Below, one piece after another: positions 21,349-33,467 of a stretch of 64,000 bases of DNA. The DNA lies in NCBI GenBank assembly GCA_950097015.1, contig CATNEN010000008.1, positions 1,178,001 to 1,242,000 on the forward strand, written 5' to 3'. The DNA comes from Macrostomum hystrix (Eukaryota; Platyhelminthes; Macrostomidae). A model generated the notes under the pieces. The model was not told the origin of the DNA, did no database searches, and saw only the letters and a list, made by a program, of their open reading frames with translations. The position numbers and the translations under genes are program-made. Position 1 is the first letter of the stretch. Each line of letters starts with the position of its first letter.

Positions 21349-21580
21349 GGGAGTGAGTGGCAAAGCGGTCAGCGCATTTGCCTCTCGCACGAAAGTCACC
21401 GAGCTTGATTCCGCGGCGAGGCCACGTTTATTTGGGGCTTTTCGCGCTATTTTCGTCCTCGACGGCCAATTTTTAAAGTCACAGCGAAAGTGAAAGTGAC
21501 AATGAGAAAGTCAGAACCAGATGTGAGCGGATGCCTGCGTTCGGTATCAGCTATAGGAGTCAGCTATTTGGCTCCTCTAA
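21349..21580 (+). mobile_element. tRNA-derived SINE, nearly full length
   Basis: Polymerase III internal promoter blocks are visible: box A TGGCAAAGCGG at 21,358-21,368 and box B-like AGCTTGATTCC at 21,402-21,412, spaced like a tRNA gene. The body follows (GGGGCTTTTCGCGC, GACGGCCAATTTTT, TGACAATGAGAAAGTCAG) and a tail related to the foldback arms (GGATGCCTGCGTTCGGTATC, GGAGTCAGC). It is the best reference copy of the family in this window. It cannot be a functional tRNA because the stems do not pair. Confidence 0.85.
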
Positions 21581-21843
21581 ACCTGGACTAGAGACTCACA
21601 ATGAACCAGCACAACGCACACTATACCTGATACAAGAAACCTGTTTGAGCAGAAATTAGATTAAACTATCAAACTCTGGAATAAAAACAGGACAGAAAAC
21701 TAATTAGTGTTTTCCTAATGCTCATCGAAAAAAGTGTGTAAAATTTCTAGTTCTCTACTTATATTAGAGTAATGAATGTGTTGCAAATATCGTAGATCAG
21801 AAAAAAAGAAATTTAATTAAGAAATTTATCGCCTGCTCTCCAG

Positions 21844-22039
21844 CACGGTCACACGCCGGCCCAGTTAGCTCGATTCCGCGGTCATCGAGAAGTCTTCGAA
21901 GCTCTCCGTCAAGCTGAAGGCGGGGCCAGCGTGCACACCTGGGAAGAGGAGGAAGTGACCACAATCGAGGAAACTGTGGAGATCTGCCGCCCGGACACCT
22001 TGGTGGAGCAGAACATGTCCGATTCAGACGAGGATGCTG
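21844..22039 (+). CDS. ankyrin, ANK repeat 24 and linker exon
   Basis: Acceptor CTCTCCAG ends at 21,843; donor GTAGGC starts at 22,040; phase 0 in, phase 1 out. The final repeat is HGHTPAQLARFRGHREVFEA, followed by an acidic linker (TWEEEEVTTIEETVEI, then VEQNMSDSDEDAG). Family members likewise leave the solenoid through an acidic, threonine-rich linker containing 'MSDDEGED'. This makes 24 repeats in total, the canonical ankyrin number. The donor opens directly into a 23-bp minisatellite. Confidence 0.95.
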
Positions 22040-22044
22040 GTAGG

Positions 22045-22620
22045 CCTACTCACGAACTGGACCTCTTCAAACTCAGGAACTGGGCCTCTTCAAACTCACG
22101 AACTGGACCTCTTCAAACTCACGAACTGGACCTCTTCAAACTCACGAACTGGGCCTCTTCAAAATCACGAACTGGACCTCTTCAAACTCACGAACTGGAC
22201 CTCTTCAAACTCACGAACTGGACCTCTTCAAACTCAGGAACTGGACCTCTTCAAACTCACGAACTGGACCTCTTCAAACTCAGGAACTGGGCCTCTTCAA
22301 AATCACGAACTGGACCTCTTCAAACTCACGAACTGGACCTCTTCAAACTCAGGAACTGGGCCTCTTCAAAATCACGACTGGGCCTCTTCAAAATCACGAA
22401 CTGGACCTCTTCAAAATCACGAAATGGACCTCTTCAAACTCACGAACTGGGCCTCTTCAAAATCACGAACTGGACCTCTTCAAACTCACGAACTGGACCT
22501 CTTCAAACTCACGAACTGGACCTCTTCAAACTCACGAACTGGACCTCTTCGAATTCACGAACTGGACCTCTTCGAATTCATGAACTGGAGCTCTTCAAAC
22601 TCACGAACTGGACTTAAACA
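22045..22620. repeat. minisatellite, 23-bp unit
   Basis: About 25 copies of CTCACGAACTGGACCTCTTC plus AAA, with AAATCACG and GGGCCTC variants. It begins within a few bases of the upstream splice donor. Reading on in frame gives a false 228-codon frame. Confidence 0.95.
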
Positions 22621-23067
22621 CCCACAAACAACGAACCGAAAAAAAACTCAATTTAAGACTCATTCAATTTAATTAAGTGAAACGCATGCTGCACTTTTAA
22701 GACAAGACTTCTGAAACGACACAGAGAGACAGTAGTAAGTAGATCATTTTATCCCAACCGGCAAGGCCTTGCCGCTTCCTTCCTTCCCTCTGTCTCTCTG
22801 GGTCTCTCTGCTTGCTAGGCAAAGCCAGTTCTCTTTTCGTCTTCAAAGTCAGACGAAGGAAATTAAGAATATCGATTGGTCGTATTTCAAATCGTGTTGA
22901 GCCTGTGTCGTGTTGTTTCCGACATCCCCTCCTGTCTGATTTGGGTAAGGGCTTATCTCATCATCTTATCGAACTCAGCCACTGGTAGATGATGTACTTT
23001 TCCTACTCTGGAGTATATTAATTCCAAAAGGATAAATTTTTTACTATTTCGTCTGTCCACTCAACAG

Positions 23068-23187
23068 TGCAACAGTTTGAGTTCACTGAGATGCCGCCAT
23101 CGCCGAAATTCACGCCAATCACAACGAAACAATCAGCAAAAGCAGCAGCAGCAGCAGCGACTGGTTCAGACCAGGAGAAACCAAAGG
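23068..23187 (+). CDS. ankyrin, linker exon
   Basis: With the leftover G from 22,039 the segment reads VQQFEFTEMPPSPKFTPITT then KQSAKAAAAAATGSDQEKPK. Acceptor ACTCAACAG ends at 23,067; the donor is a weak GTTAAT at 23,188. Phase 1 in and phase 1 out, so it can be skipped without shifting the frame. No domain is recognised. It corresponds to the variable linker between the ANK and ZU5 regions, which is alternatively spliced in other ankyrins. Support is phase fit, an open frame and composition. Confidence 0.65.
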
Positions 23188-23329
23188 GTTAATACCATCG
23201 GCTTTTTTAGGCTGAATCTTTGCTGTGATTTGCTGTACGAAAAAATGAATTGTTTGTCTGTTTTGAAATCGCATGCCATCACATCAGATACAAAATCAAG
23301 GGGTTCTGTAGCATCTATAAATCCAGTTA

Positions 23330-24815
23330 TTTACAGGATCTATGAATTTACAGAATCTAGGCATTTACAGAATCTAGGAATTTAAATAATCTAGGAATTT
23401 ACAGAAATAGGAATTTACAGAATCTAGGAATTTACAGAATGTAGGAGTTCACGAAATCAAGGAATTTACAGAATCTAGGAACTTACAGAATCTAGGAATT
23501 TACAGAATGTAGGAATTTACAGAATCTAGGAATTTACAGAATCTAGGAATTTACAGAATCTAGGAGTTCACGAAATCAAGGAATTTACAGAATCTAGGAA
23601 TTTACAGAATATAGGAGTTCACGACATCAAGGAATTTACAGATTCTAGGAATTTACAGAAAAAGGAATTTACAGAATCTAGGAATTTACAGAATCTCGGA
23701 ATTTACAGAAAAAGGAATTTACAGAATCTAGGAATTTACAGAATCTAGGAACTTACAGAATCTAGGAATTTACAGAATCTAGGAACTTACAGAATCTAGG
23801 AATTTACAGAATCTAGGAATTTACAGAATCTCGGAATTTACAGAATCTAGGAATTTACAGAATCTAGGAATTTACAGAATCTAGGAATTTACAGAATCTG
23901 GGAACTTACAGAAATAGGAAATTACAGAATCTAGGAATTTACAGAAAAAGGAATTTACAGAATCTAGGAATTTACAGAATCTCGGAATTTACAGAAAAAG
24001 GAATTTACAGAATCTAGGAATTTACAGAATCTAGGAACTTACAGAATCTAGGAATTTACAGAATCTAGGAACTTACAGAATCTCGGAATTTACAGAAAAA
24101 GGAATTTACAGAATCTAGGAATTTACAGAATCTAGGAATTTACAGAATCTAGGAATTTACAGAATCTAGGAACTTACAGAATCTAGGAATTTACAGAATC
24201 TAGGAATTTACAGAATCTCGGAATTTACAGAATCTAGGAATTTACAGAATCTAGGAATTTACAGAATCTAGGAATTTACAGAATCTGGGAACTTACAGAA
24301 ATAGGAAATTACAGAATCTAGGAATTTACAGAATCTAGGAATTTACAGAATCTGGGAACTTACAGAAATAGGAAATTACAGAATCTAGGAACTTACAGAA
24401 TCTAGGAATTTACAGAATCTAGGAATTTACAGAATCTGGGAATTTACAGAATCTGGGAATTTACAGAATCTCAGAATTTACAGAATCTAGGAATTTACAG
24501 AATCTGGGAACTTACAGAAATAGGAAATTACAGAATCTAGGAATTTACAGAATCTGGGAACTTACAGAAATAGGAAATTACAGAATCTAGGAACTTACAG
24601 AAAAAGGAATTTACAGAATCTAGGAACTTACAGAATCTAGGAATTTACAGAATCTAGAAATTTACAGAATCTGGGAATTTACAGAATCTGGGAATTTACA
24701 GAATCTCAGAATTTACAGAATCTAGGAATTTACAGAATCTGGGAACTTACAGAAATAGGAAATTACAGAATCTAGGAACTTACAGAAATAGGAATTGACA
24801 GAATCTTAGAAATAA
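23330..24815. repeat. minisatellite, 17-bp unit
   Basis: About 85 copies of AGGAATTTACAGAATCT, with deletions to AGGAAATTACAGAAAT and substitutions GGGAACTTACAG and CGGAATT. Blocks of variants recur as higher-order units. Intronic. Confidence 0.96.
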
Positions 24816-24819
24816 AAGA

Positions 24820-25180
24820 AAAGAGAATATAAAAATGTGTGGATAACAATGATATTTACAATTTTAGCGAATCTGCAGATCAGTTCACAAACATTCTATT
24901 TCTAATGCCCAAGGGCTAACTAGCAGTGCTTTCAAAGTAACTGCAGAAAATGAAACATCATATGGCAGAAATAATTCAATAAAATGTATCTATAAGAAAT
25001 TCCCCAAATTTCTCTGCCATAAAAATTAACATAAAATATGTTTAAGACAGAGCACGTGAATTATTATTTACGAGTACAAAACTACTTTATATTGGAGATC
25101 GGCAATTCATACTCGTTTACTCATTGTCAAGGGCTACAACCGACCAACAATTCAAATTTTAAAGTTCAAAATTATCCATT
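24820..25180. other. intron spacer between two arrays
   Basis: AT-rich, no element seen. Confidence 0.5.
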
Positions 25181-25184
25181 TGTC

Positions 25185-27595
25185 TGACTGTCATCATTCA
25201 TTATCCACTGTCTGACTGTCATCATTCATTATCCACTTGTCTGACTGTCATCATTCATTATCCACTTGTCTGACTGGCATCATTCATTATCCACTGTCTG
25301 ACTGTCATCATTCATTATCCACTGTCTGACTGTCATCATTCATTATCCACTTGTCTGACTGTCATCATTCATTATCCACTGTCTGACTGTCATCATTCAT
25401 TATCCACTTGTCTGACTGTCATCATTCATTATCCACTGTCTGACTGTCATCATTCATTATCCACTTGACTGACTGTCATCATTAATTATCCACTTGTCTG
25501 ACTGGCATCATTCATTATCCACTTGTCTGACTGGCATCATTCATTATCCACTGTCTGACTGTCATCATTCATTATTCACTTGACTGACTGTCATCATTAA
25601 TTATCCACTTGTCTGACTGGCATCATTCATTATCCACCTGTCTGACTGTCATCATTCATTATCCACTGTCTGACTGTCATCATTCATTATCCACCTGTCT
25701 GACTGTCATCATTCATTATCCACTGTCTGACTGTCATCATTCATTATCCACTGTCTGACTGTCATCATTCATTATCCACTGTCTGACTGTCATCATTCAT
25801 TATCCACTTGTCTGACTGTCATCATTCATTATCCACTTGTCTGACTGGCATCATTCATTATCCACTGTCTGACTGTCATCATTCATTATCCACCTGTCTG
25901 ACTGGCATCATTCATTATCCACTGTCTGACTGTCATCATTCATTATCCACTTGTCTGACTGTCATCATTCATTATCCACTTGACTGACTGTCATCATTCA
26001 TTATCCACTGTCTGACTGTCATCATTCATTATCCACTTGTCTGACTGTCATCATTCATTATCCACTTGACTGACTGTCATCATTCATTATCCACTTGTCT
26101 GACTGTCATCATTCATTATCCACCTGTCTGACTGGCATCATTAATTATCCACTTGTCTGACTGTCATCATTCATTATCCACTTGTCTGACTGTCATCATT
26201 CATTATCCACCTGTCTGACTGGCATCATTCATTATCCACTGTCTGACTGTCATCATTAATTATCCACTTGTCTGACTGTCATCATTCATTATCCACTTGA
26301 CTGACTGTCATCATTCATTATCCACTTGTCTGACTGTCATCATTCATTATCCACCTGTCTGACTGGCATCATTAATTATCCACTGTCTGACTGTCATCAT
26401 TCATTATCCACTTGTCTGACTGTCATCATTCATTATCCACTTGACTGACTGTCATCATTCATTATCCACTTGACTGACTGTCATCATTCATTATCCACTT
26501 GACTGACTGTCATCATTCATTATCCACCTGTCTGACTGGCATCATTCATTATCCACTTGACTGACTGTCATCATTCATTATCCACTTGACTGACTGTCAT
26601 CATTAATTATCCACTTGACTGACTGGCATCATTCATTATCCACTTGACTGACTGTCATCATTAATTATCCACTTGTCTGACTGTCATCATTCATTATCCA
26701 CTTGACTGACTGTCATCATTCATTATCCACTTGTCTGACTGTCATCATTCATTATCCACCTGTCTGACTGGCATCATTAATTATCCACTGTCTGACTGTC
26801 ATCATTAATTATCCACTTGTCTGACTGTCATCATTCATTATCCACTTGACTGACTGTCATCATTCATTATCCACTTGTCTGACTGTCATCATTCATTATC
26901 CACTTGACTGACTGGCATCATTCATTATCCACTTGTCTGACTGGCATCATTCATTATCCACTTGTCTGACTGTCATCATTCATTATCCACTTGACTGACT
27001 GTCATCATTCATTATCCACTTGACTGACTGTCATCATTCATTATCCACTTGTCTGACTGTCATCATTCATTATCCACCTGTCTGACTGGCATCATTCATT
27101 ATCCACTTGACTGACTGTCATCATTCATTATCCACTTGACTGACTGTCATCATTAATTATCCACTTGTCTGACTGTCATCATTCATTATCCACTGTCTGA
27201 CTGTCATCATTCATTATCCACTTGACTGACTGTCATCATTCATTATCCACTTGACTGACTGTCATCATTCATTATCCACTTGTCTGACTGGCATCATTCA
27301 TTATCCACTTGACTGACTGTCATCATTCATTATCCACTTGACTGACTGTCATCATTCATTATCCACTGTCTGACTATCATCATTAATTATCCACTTGTCT
27401 GACTGTCATCATTCATTATCCACCTGTCTGACTGTCATCATTCATTATCCACTTGACTGACTGTCATCATTCATTATCCACTGTCTGACTATCATCATTC
27501 ATTATCCACTTGTCTGACTGTCATCATTCATTATCCACTGTCTGACTGTCATCATTCATTATCCACTGTCTGACTGTCATCATTCATTATCCAAT
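25185..27595. repeat. minisatellite, 29-30-bp unit, 2.4 kb
   Basis: About 80 copies of a unit containing CTGACTGTCATCATTCATTA then TCCACTGTCTG. Three junction variants are mixed along the array: CCACTGTCTG (29 bp), CCACTTGTCTG and CCACTTGACTG (30 bp), plus CCACCTGTCTG. A CATTAATTA subtype is scattered. Largest non-coding array in the window. Confidence 0.97.
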
Positions 27596-27599
27596 TGGC

Positions 27600-28055
27600 T
27601 GAATTATCATCATTATCAACAAACATTATTATAAGATACTAGAGGCATTCTTAATCGTTCAGACAATTACGAAATGCCTACTCATGACTGGCATTCATTA
27701 TTTAGTAGCTACAAAATTACTGTTCTTTTCTGTGTCCCGTAGCGAGCAATGTCTCGCCTCAAAAAACTAGTTTGTTTGGTGATGAGTTTAAATTGCAACT
27801 AAAGCTGTTTGCTATGAGGTCTGCGAGGCTTGCAGAGCGGGTTCGTACTGGTTGCTGGCCAAATTAAAAATGCCAATTATATCCGCTTACCAGTGTTTGC
27901 TTATTTTAGAAACTTAAATTAATTTTTTTGGCTTCTAAAACCCGCATGTTAAGGCTATGAAATTGTTTTAGCGTAGATAATGAATGCGACATCGCGACCG
28001 GATTCACCAGTTTAACAACAACAAGTTTTAAGTTTTTTTTCCATTCCAAACTTTG
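27600..28055. other. intron sequence, nothing recognised
   Basis: Spacer before the 28,059 exon, ending in a good polypyrimidine tract. Confidence 0.5.
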
Positions 28056-28058
28056 CAG

Positions 28059-28126
28059 GAGAGTCAAAGAGTCTAGACGAGACAACAGGAGATATTGAGA
28101 AGATGGGTACGCTGTCTACGCAGAAG
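28059..28126 (+). CDS. ankyrin, linker exon
   Basis: Acceptor CTTTGCAG ends at 28,058 after a T-rich tract; donor GTAAGC starts at 28,127; phase 1 in, phase 0 out. With the incoming G it reads GESKSLDETTGDIEKMGTLS then TQK. Low-complexity linker, no domain. The strong splice sites and correct phase make it convincing despite its 68-bp size. Confidence 0.78.
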
Positions 28127-28134
28127 GTAAGCGA

Positions 28135-28440
28135 GTAGATTGACTAGTAGATTGATAAATTGGTAGATTGATAGACTAGTAGATTGATAGACTAGTAGAT
28201 TGATAGACTAGTAGATTGATAGACTAGTAGATTGATAGACTAGTAGATTGATAGAATAGTAGATTGATAGACTAGTAGATTGATAGACTAGTAGATTGAT
28301 AGACTAGTAGATTGATCAACTAGATTGATAGACTAGTAGATTGATCAACTAGATTGATAGACTAGTAGATTGATCAACTAGATTGATAGACTAGTAGATT
28401 GATCAACTAGATTGATAGACTAGTGGATTGATAGACTAGG
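28135..28440. repeat. minisatellite, 16-bp unit
   Basis: About 18 copies of GATTGATAGACTAGTA. Related degenerate GATTGATAGATTGAC units continue right up to the next splice acceptor at 28,656. Confidence 0.93.
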
Positions 28441-28656
28441 CTTTCTGGTTAATAGATTGATGACTCGTAAATCGCTAGTTATAAATATTCATATACTCGA
28501 GGTTTTAAAACTTATAGTCGCAAAGATTGATAGATTGATCGATTCGCTATTTGATATGTTTAAATGGTTCTAGATAGGAGGTTCAATAATAACTCTCTCT
28601 CATTTAACTTGATAAATTGATAAATTGATAGATTGATGGATTGATAGATTGACAAG

Positions 28657-28868
28657 GCCGCCGCCGATCCGCAGGACTTAGCCGCCCTGGACATTGTGGA
28701 GCCCAGCTCCTACAGCGGCCAGTACAGGGAGCCGAGTCAGCTGACACCGCTAGCCCAGCCAGCCGGGTCGGAGGTTCTTGGCGCTGACACATCCATTGCG
28801 GTCGCTACCGCCGCTGCAGAAGGGAAGGACAACACACCAACAACTGACAGAGTCCCGATTGTGTCCGG
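28657..28868 (+). CDS. ankyrin, linker exon before ZU5
   Basis: Starts after GATTGACAAG (AG at 28,655-28,656) and ends at donor GTGAGA (28,869); phase 0 in, phase 2 out. It reads AAADPQDLAALDIVEPSS then YSGQYREPSQLTP and ends TTDRVPIVSG, flowing into FLVSFVVDARGG of the ZU5 exon exactly as other ankyrins place 'SGFLVSFMVDARGG'. The acceptor lacks a pyrimidine tract and is embedded in degenerate minisatellite, so the exact 5' boundary is less sure than the 3' one. Confidence 0.82.
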
Positions 28869-28974
28869 GTGAGATTCTCCATGAGATTATCTGAGAGATT
28901 CACGTTTATTTTCCTGTCATCCACAATGGTATTTTCGTTGATACAATCTTCCATTGCTAGCACATGTCCTCACT

Positions 28975-29315
28975 CGTCTGTTCTCTCTTATCTACTCTCC
29001 CTCTCTTATCTACTCTCCCTCTTTTATCTACTCTCCCTCTTTTATCTACTCTCCCTCTCTTATCTACTCTCCCTCTTTTATCTACTCTCCCTCTTTTATC
29101 TACTCTCCCTCTCTTATCTACTCTCCCTCTTTTATCTACTCTCCCTCTTTTATCTACTCTCCCTCTTTTATCTACTCTCCCTCTCTTATCTACTCTCCCT
29201 CTCTTATCTACTCTCCCTCTTTTATCTACTCTCCCTCTCTTATCTACTCTCCCTCTTTTATCTACTCTCCCTCTTTTATCTACTCTCCCTCTTTTATCTA
29301 CTCTCTCTCTCATCT
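28975..29315. repeat. minisatellite, 18-bp CTCCCTCTTTTATCTACT unit
   Basis: About 19 copies of an 18-bp unit with CTCTTATC and CTTTTATC variants. Because 18 is divisible by three, all frames stay open, producing false peptides of repeating LLSTLP. Confidence 0.95.
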
Positions 29316-29860
29316 ACTATTCAGCATCTTTTCTGCCTCATCTACTATTCAGCATCTATTCTCTCTCGTCTACTATTCATCATCTATTCTGCCTTATCTA
29401 CTATCCAGCATCTATTCTGCCTTATCTACTATCCAGCATCTATTCTGCCTTATCTACTATCCAGCATCTATTCTGCCTCATCTAGTCTCCAGCATCTATT
29501 CTCTCATATCTACTCTCCAGCATCTATTCTGCCTCATCTAGTCTCCAGCATCTAATCTCTCTCATTTATTATCCAGCATCTATTCTCTCTCATCTAGTCT
29601 CCAGCATCTATTCTCTCATATCTACTCTCCAGCATCTATTCTGCCTCATCTAGTCTCCAGCATCTATTCTCTCTCATTTATTATCCAGCATCTATTCTCT
29701 CTCATCTAGTCTCCAGCATCTATTCTGTCTCATCTAGTCTCGAGCATCTATTCTGTCTCATCTAGTCTCCAGCATCTATTCCGTCTCATCTACTCTCCAG
29801 CATCTATTCTGCCTCATCTAGTCTCCAGCATCTGCCTCATCTGGTCTCTAGCATCTCATT
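29315..29860. repeat. minisatellite, 28-bp unit (plus orientation of the 33.5-34.4 kb array)
   Basis: About 20 copies of a unit with TCATCTAGTCTCCAGCATCT followed by ATTCTCTC or ATTCTGCC. It is the reverse complement of the unit in the array at 33.47-34.41 kb in the same intron. Confidence 0.95.
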
Positions 29861-30324
29861 CAAGAACTCGCACAAATGTATTCCCTTGTATTCCCCTAGG
29901 GACACGGTTTTCCTTCTCCCGGGGCTTTTACGGGTGAGCAGGCGAAGCCCTTTCGCCAAGCCTGAGAGTTGCTTTTTTATTCGATTGAGAGCCGAGCCGG
30001 GGTTTATACGCCTTCGATACACTTGCTGCTGAGGAACAGAAATAGCAGTATAGCAGTATAGCATTTACGTTTCCTTGCTTTGAAGAATGTCGTATGCATT
30101 ACTATTAGTTTCCTGTATAGCTTAGGTCTGCTGGTACGCATTATTAAGCCCTACATTGAGACGAAAAGCAAAGTAAAGAAATATATACAAAGCTTGAAGG
30201 ATCGATGCATTTGCTAAAAAATTAATTGAATACTCATTGGGTGCTTTCGGAGTTTTCCATGGGACTTGATGGATGCTCCGTATTGACTTGCCCCCCGATT
30301 AATTAAAGAGAGACTAAGGAGAAG

Positions 30325-31018
30325 GGTAGATATGTAGTATATTAGATTGAAGTAGATTAGATAGTGAGTAGATTAGATATGGAGTAGATTAGATAAGGAG
30401 TAGATTAGATAATGAGTAGATTAGATAATGAGTAGATTAGATAGGGAGTAGATTAGATATGGTGTAGATTAGATAATGAGTAGATTAGATAATGAGTAGA
30501 TTAGATAGGGAGTAGATTAGATATGGTGTAGATTAGATAATGAGTAGATTAGATAATGAGTAGATTAGATTGTGAGTAGATTAGATATGGAGTAGATCAG
30601 ATAATGACTAGATTAGATATGGAGTAGATTAGATAAGGAGTAGATTAGATATGGAGTAGATCAGATAATGACTAGATTAGATATGGAGTAGATCAGATAA
30701 TGACTAGATTAGATATGGAGTAGATCAGATAGTGAGTAGATTAGATATGGAGTAGATCAGATAATGAGTAGATCAGATATGGAGTAGATCAGATAATGAG
30801 TAGATCAGATAATGAGTAGATTAGATAGTGAGTAGATTAGATAGTGAGTAGATTAGATAGTGTCAGTGAGTAGATTAGATAATCAGTAGATTAGATAAGG
30901 AGTAGATTAGATAAGGAGTAGATTAGATAGTGAGTAGATTAGATAAGGAGTAGATTAGATAGTGAGTAGATTAGATAAGGAGTAGATCAGATAAGGAGTA
31001 GATTAGATAAGGAGTAGA
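30325..31018. repeat. minisatellite, 16-bp GTAGATTAGATAGTGA unit
   Basis: About 43 copies of GTAGATTAGATAGTGA with AATGA, AAGGA, ATGGA and GATCAG variants. Confidence 0.95.
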
Positions 31019-31293
31019 GATGTCAATCAGTTTATCAGTTGACAGTTGACAGTTTAACATGACATCCTTAAGCTGGAAATTGTTGCAGCACAAAATTTCA
31101 GTATCAAATATTTGGCAATAATGTTCAACAAATGTATCAAGTGTTGGAAATCATAAATCGATATTTCCGGGTTGGGGAATGGGACGCAACAACTCCAGCC
31201 AAAAACTGACTCATATTTTCGTCTGTCCTCTGTGCTTGAGAGCGAAAGTGTGTAAAATATGAAATATGGAATATTTGCTGCTTGATTGCTGCC

Positions 31294-32159
31294 TATGGGC
31301 GATCAAAAAGTTCTGCAACCTACAAAAAGTTTTATTTCTCCTTCCTTGTAGAGTTTCAGTTGATTTCGAGAATCAGTTTCAGTTTTACTGGACACCAACC
31401 AACTCCAGTTTTCAGCCTGTACATGGAATCGTCAGAAGACAACATTCGCTTCTACATCTATATGCGCATGCATCTGGGGAAAAAGCTGTGGAAATTCACA
31501 GCGACTTAGTTTCAGTGTTGGCTGAAGCTGCGCCGTCATTTGACACTGTCGCACGCAGGATGTGCCACTTTACCGATGGACGAACGAGCTCCAAAGACGA
31601 GAGTCAGTCTAGACGACCCCGGACATCCGTGACCGAGGCATCAGTGGGCACCGCGAGGATTGCGGTGTGACACTGAGATTCCTTGCCTACGAGTTCGGTG
31701 TCAACTATGGAAGCGCCCACACCATCATGCATGAGCAGCTGGGCCGCTCCAAGACCTGCGCCCGCTGGGTGCCGCACCTGCTCACAATGGAACAGTGCGC
31801 TGAGCGCGTGCGAATCTGCCGCCTGTGGCTGGAGCTGGTCAAACCAAATGGTCCAAGAAGGCTTTCTGACGTCGTGACAGGAGACGAATGTCGGATTTCC
31901 TTCTTCACGATGAAGGACAAGCAGTCCAACATGGTCTTTTCTCGCATTCAGGACCTGGCACGAGCAGTCAAATCAGAACTCGAGAGACTACCAACATCAG
32001 AGTACCTCAGCTGCTTCCAGGCCTGGCGGATGCGAATGCAACGGTGCACTGAAGCTGAGGGGAAGTACTTTGAGGGAATGCGACACTGAATGTGTGCTCT
32101 AGTTTTCTCTGGACTTTGTAATAACGCAGCTTGCAGAACGTTTTGATCGCCCCTCGTTA
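31294..32159 (+). mobile_element. mariner-family transposon, internally deleted
   Basis: Ends are inverted: left GGGCGATCAAAAAGTTCTGC (from 31,297), right, on the minus strand, GGGGCGATCAAAACGTTCTG followed by CAAG (ending about 32,153). A TA dinucleotide lies at both flanks (31,294 and 32,158), as expected for mariner targets, though the left end has lost a few terminal bases. About 0.86 kb long versus about 1.3 kb for complete mariners. It sits in the intron between the linker and ZU5 exons of the ankyrin gene. Confidence 0.88.
31431..32086 (+). pseudogene. mariner transposase remnant
   Basis: The reading frame is broken into at least three pieces. Piece 1 (from about 31,431) holds the N-terminal DNA-binding region (RFYIYMRMHLGKK). 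Piece 2 shifts frame (HSDLVSVL...MCHFTDGRTS...RPRTSVTEASVGTARIAV). Piece 3 (from about 31,676) has LAYEFGVNYGSAHTIMHEQL, the linker CARWVPHLLT, and VVTGDECRISFF with the first catalytic Asp (codon at about 31,883). The sequence then jumps to the C-terminal region (PTSEYLSCFQAWRMRMQRCT, EGKYFEGM), so the part with the second and third catalytic acidic residues is deleted. Not a functional enzyme. Confidence 0.88.
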
Positions 32160-32164
32160 AAATT

Positions 32165-33460
32165 GGGAGCAAACTTTCAACTCTGGTCAACAGGTTTGGC
32201 TCACTATATAATGACTCATACATTCCTTTCTGCCCCACCCCACCCTCCTTAGTTGTGTCTCAGTTTGCTCACGAATACTAGACCCTTGAGTCGTGAATTT
32301 TAATCCGGTTATCTTAGAATAGGAGTAGATAAGCGGTAAATAGATGCATACAAAACAGTTTTAGCACTTTTACCTGAACTCTCTATCTAGCTAAACTATG
32401 TAAGCTATGGAGATTAGATGAAGGCTATGGGAGACAGAATAAAAGTACTTTAGTATAGCTACGGACATTTTATAAAGTATGTAAAACTACAATGAGACTT
32501 TGGGAGATGCTATTCTCTCTCTTTGCTGTGGTAGGAGAAGTCGCATTGTGGGTGGAGCAAAATGCACGGACCTCCCGCAACCAAGCCCTTCAAATCCCAC
32601 AGCCCGTCTGCCTGTCTGCCTATTTTTTCTATCCTGTACAGTATAAACCAATCGCAAAATGAGACGGCCGACACTTATTTAGAAGTCTGGTTCTATCCGT
32701 GTCCGTTTGTCATTTACCTCAATAGCCTGCAACTTGCGCCGCAAGAGGTTTGCGTGTGTGCAAAAATACTTCTGGTCTAGAGCTTCTCTGTGAGCCAATG
32801 AGAATTGAGTCGAGCGACCAGCACAGCCAGACAGGGGAGGGGAGGTGAGCTTGAGTAGGGGAATAAGAGCTCACGTACGCCTGAGGTGTTCCTGTTAGTT
32901 CTTCCCGTTTCCAAACGCTCTCACGGAAGTGGGAGGAATTTAAATAATTTCTTCTCAACAAAGCTCAGCATGACTGTGACCAATGGAGTGCTGATTCAAG
33001 CTAACAACGAGGCCGAACAAGAAGAGGATGAGCAGATGTAAGACTCATTTTACGGATGTACTTTTGCCAGATTTGACAGGAGCAACATTATAACTCGCAT
33101 GGACAAAAGCTGGGCTGTATTGAAATGTCGTACTCTGGGCATTATTTGAATTTCGTCTGCAAACTCAGATTGTACTTTTATGATTGGAATGAAGTGACGG
33201 GCCGTGAGTTGTGACGTGCTACATCACAGAAGCATTGATCCGGAAAATAATACAGTAGTCTGTCAGTACCGATTTGGTCAATCGACTCGTTAAAAATAAG
33301 TATAGGTCCGTATAATGTGAGTATTCTGCTTACTACTGACAGTGCAGGCCAAATGAGTAGTAGGTTAATATCAAACTCCAGTCAAACCACTATTGTAAAT
33401 TATTTTTATATTCAAATATAAAAAACAAGGAACATCATATGATACAGACTAAAAGCGAAA
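32165..33460. other. intron sequence, nothing recognised
   Basis: Continuation of the large intron between mariner and the next array. Several short frames without domains. Confidence 0.5.
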
Positions 33461-33467
33461 TTCAGAG

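Noticed and set aside
21349-21425. Functional tRNA gene
   Set aside because: Box A and box B are present, but an acceptor stem and anticodon arm cannot be paired and the sequence continues into a SINE body repeated elsewhere.
28869-29555. 228-codon frame beginning at the end of the 28,657 exon (RFSMRLSERFTF...)
   Set aside because: It is intron read-through followed by an 18-bp minisatellite with no stops.
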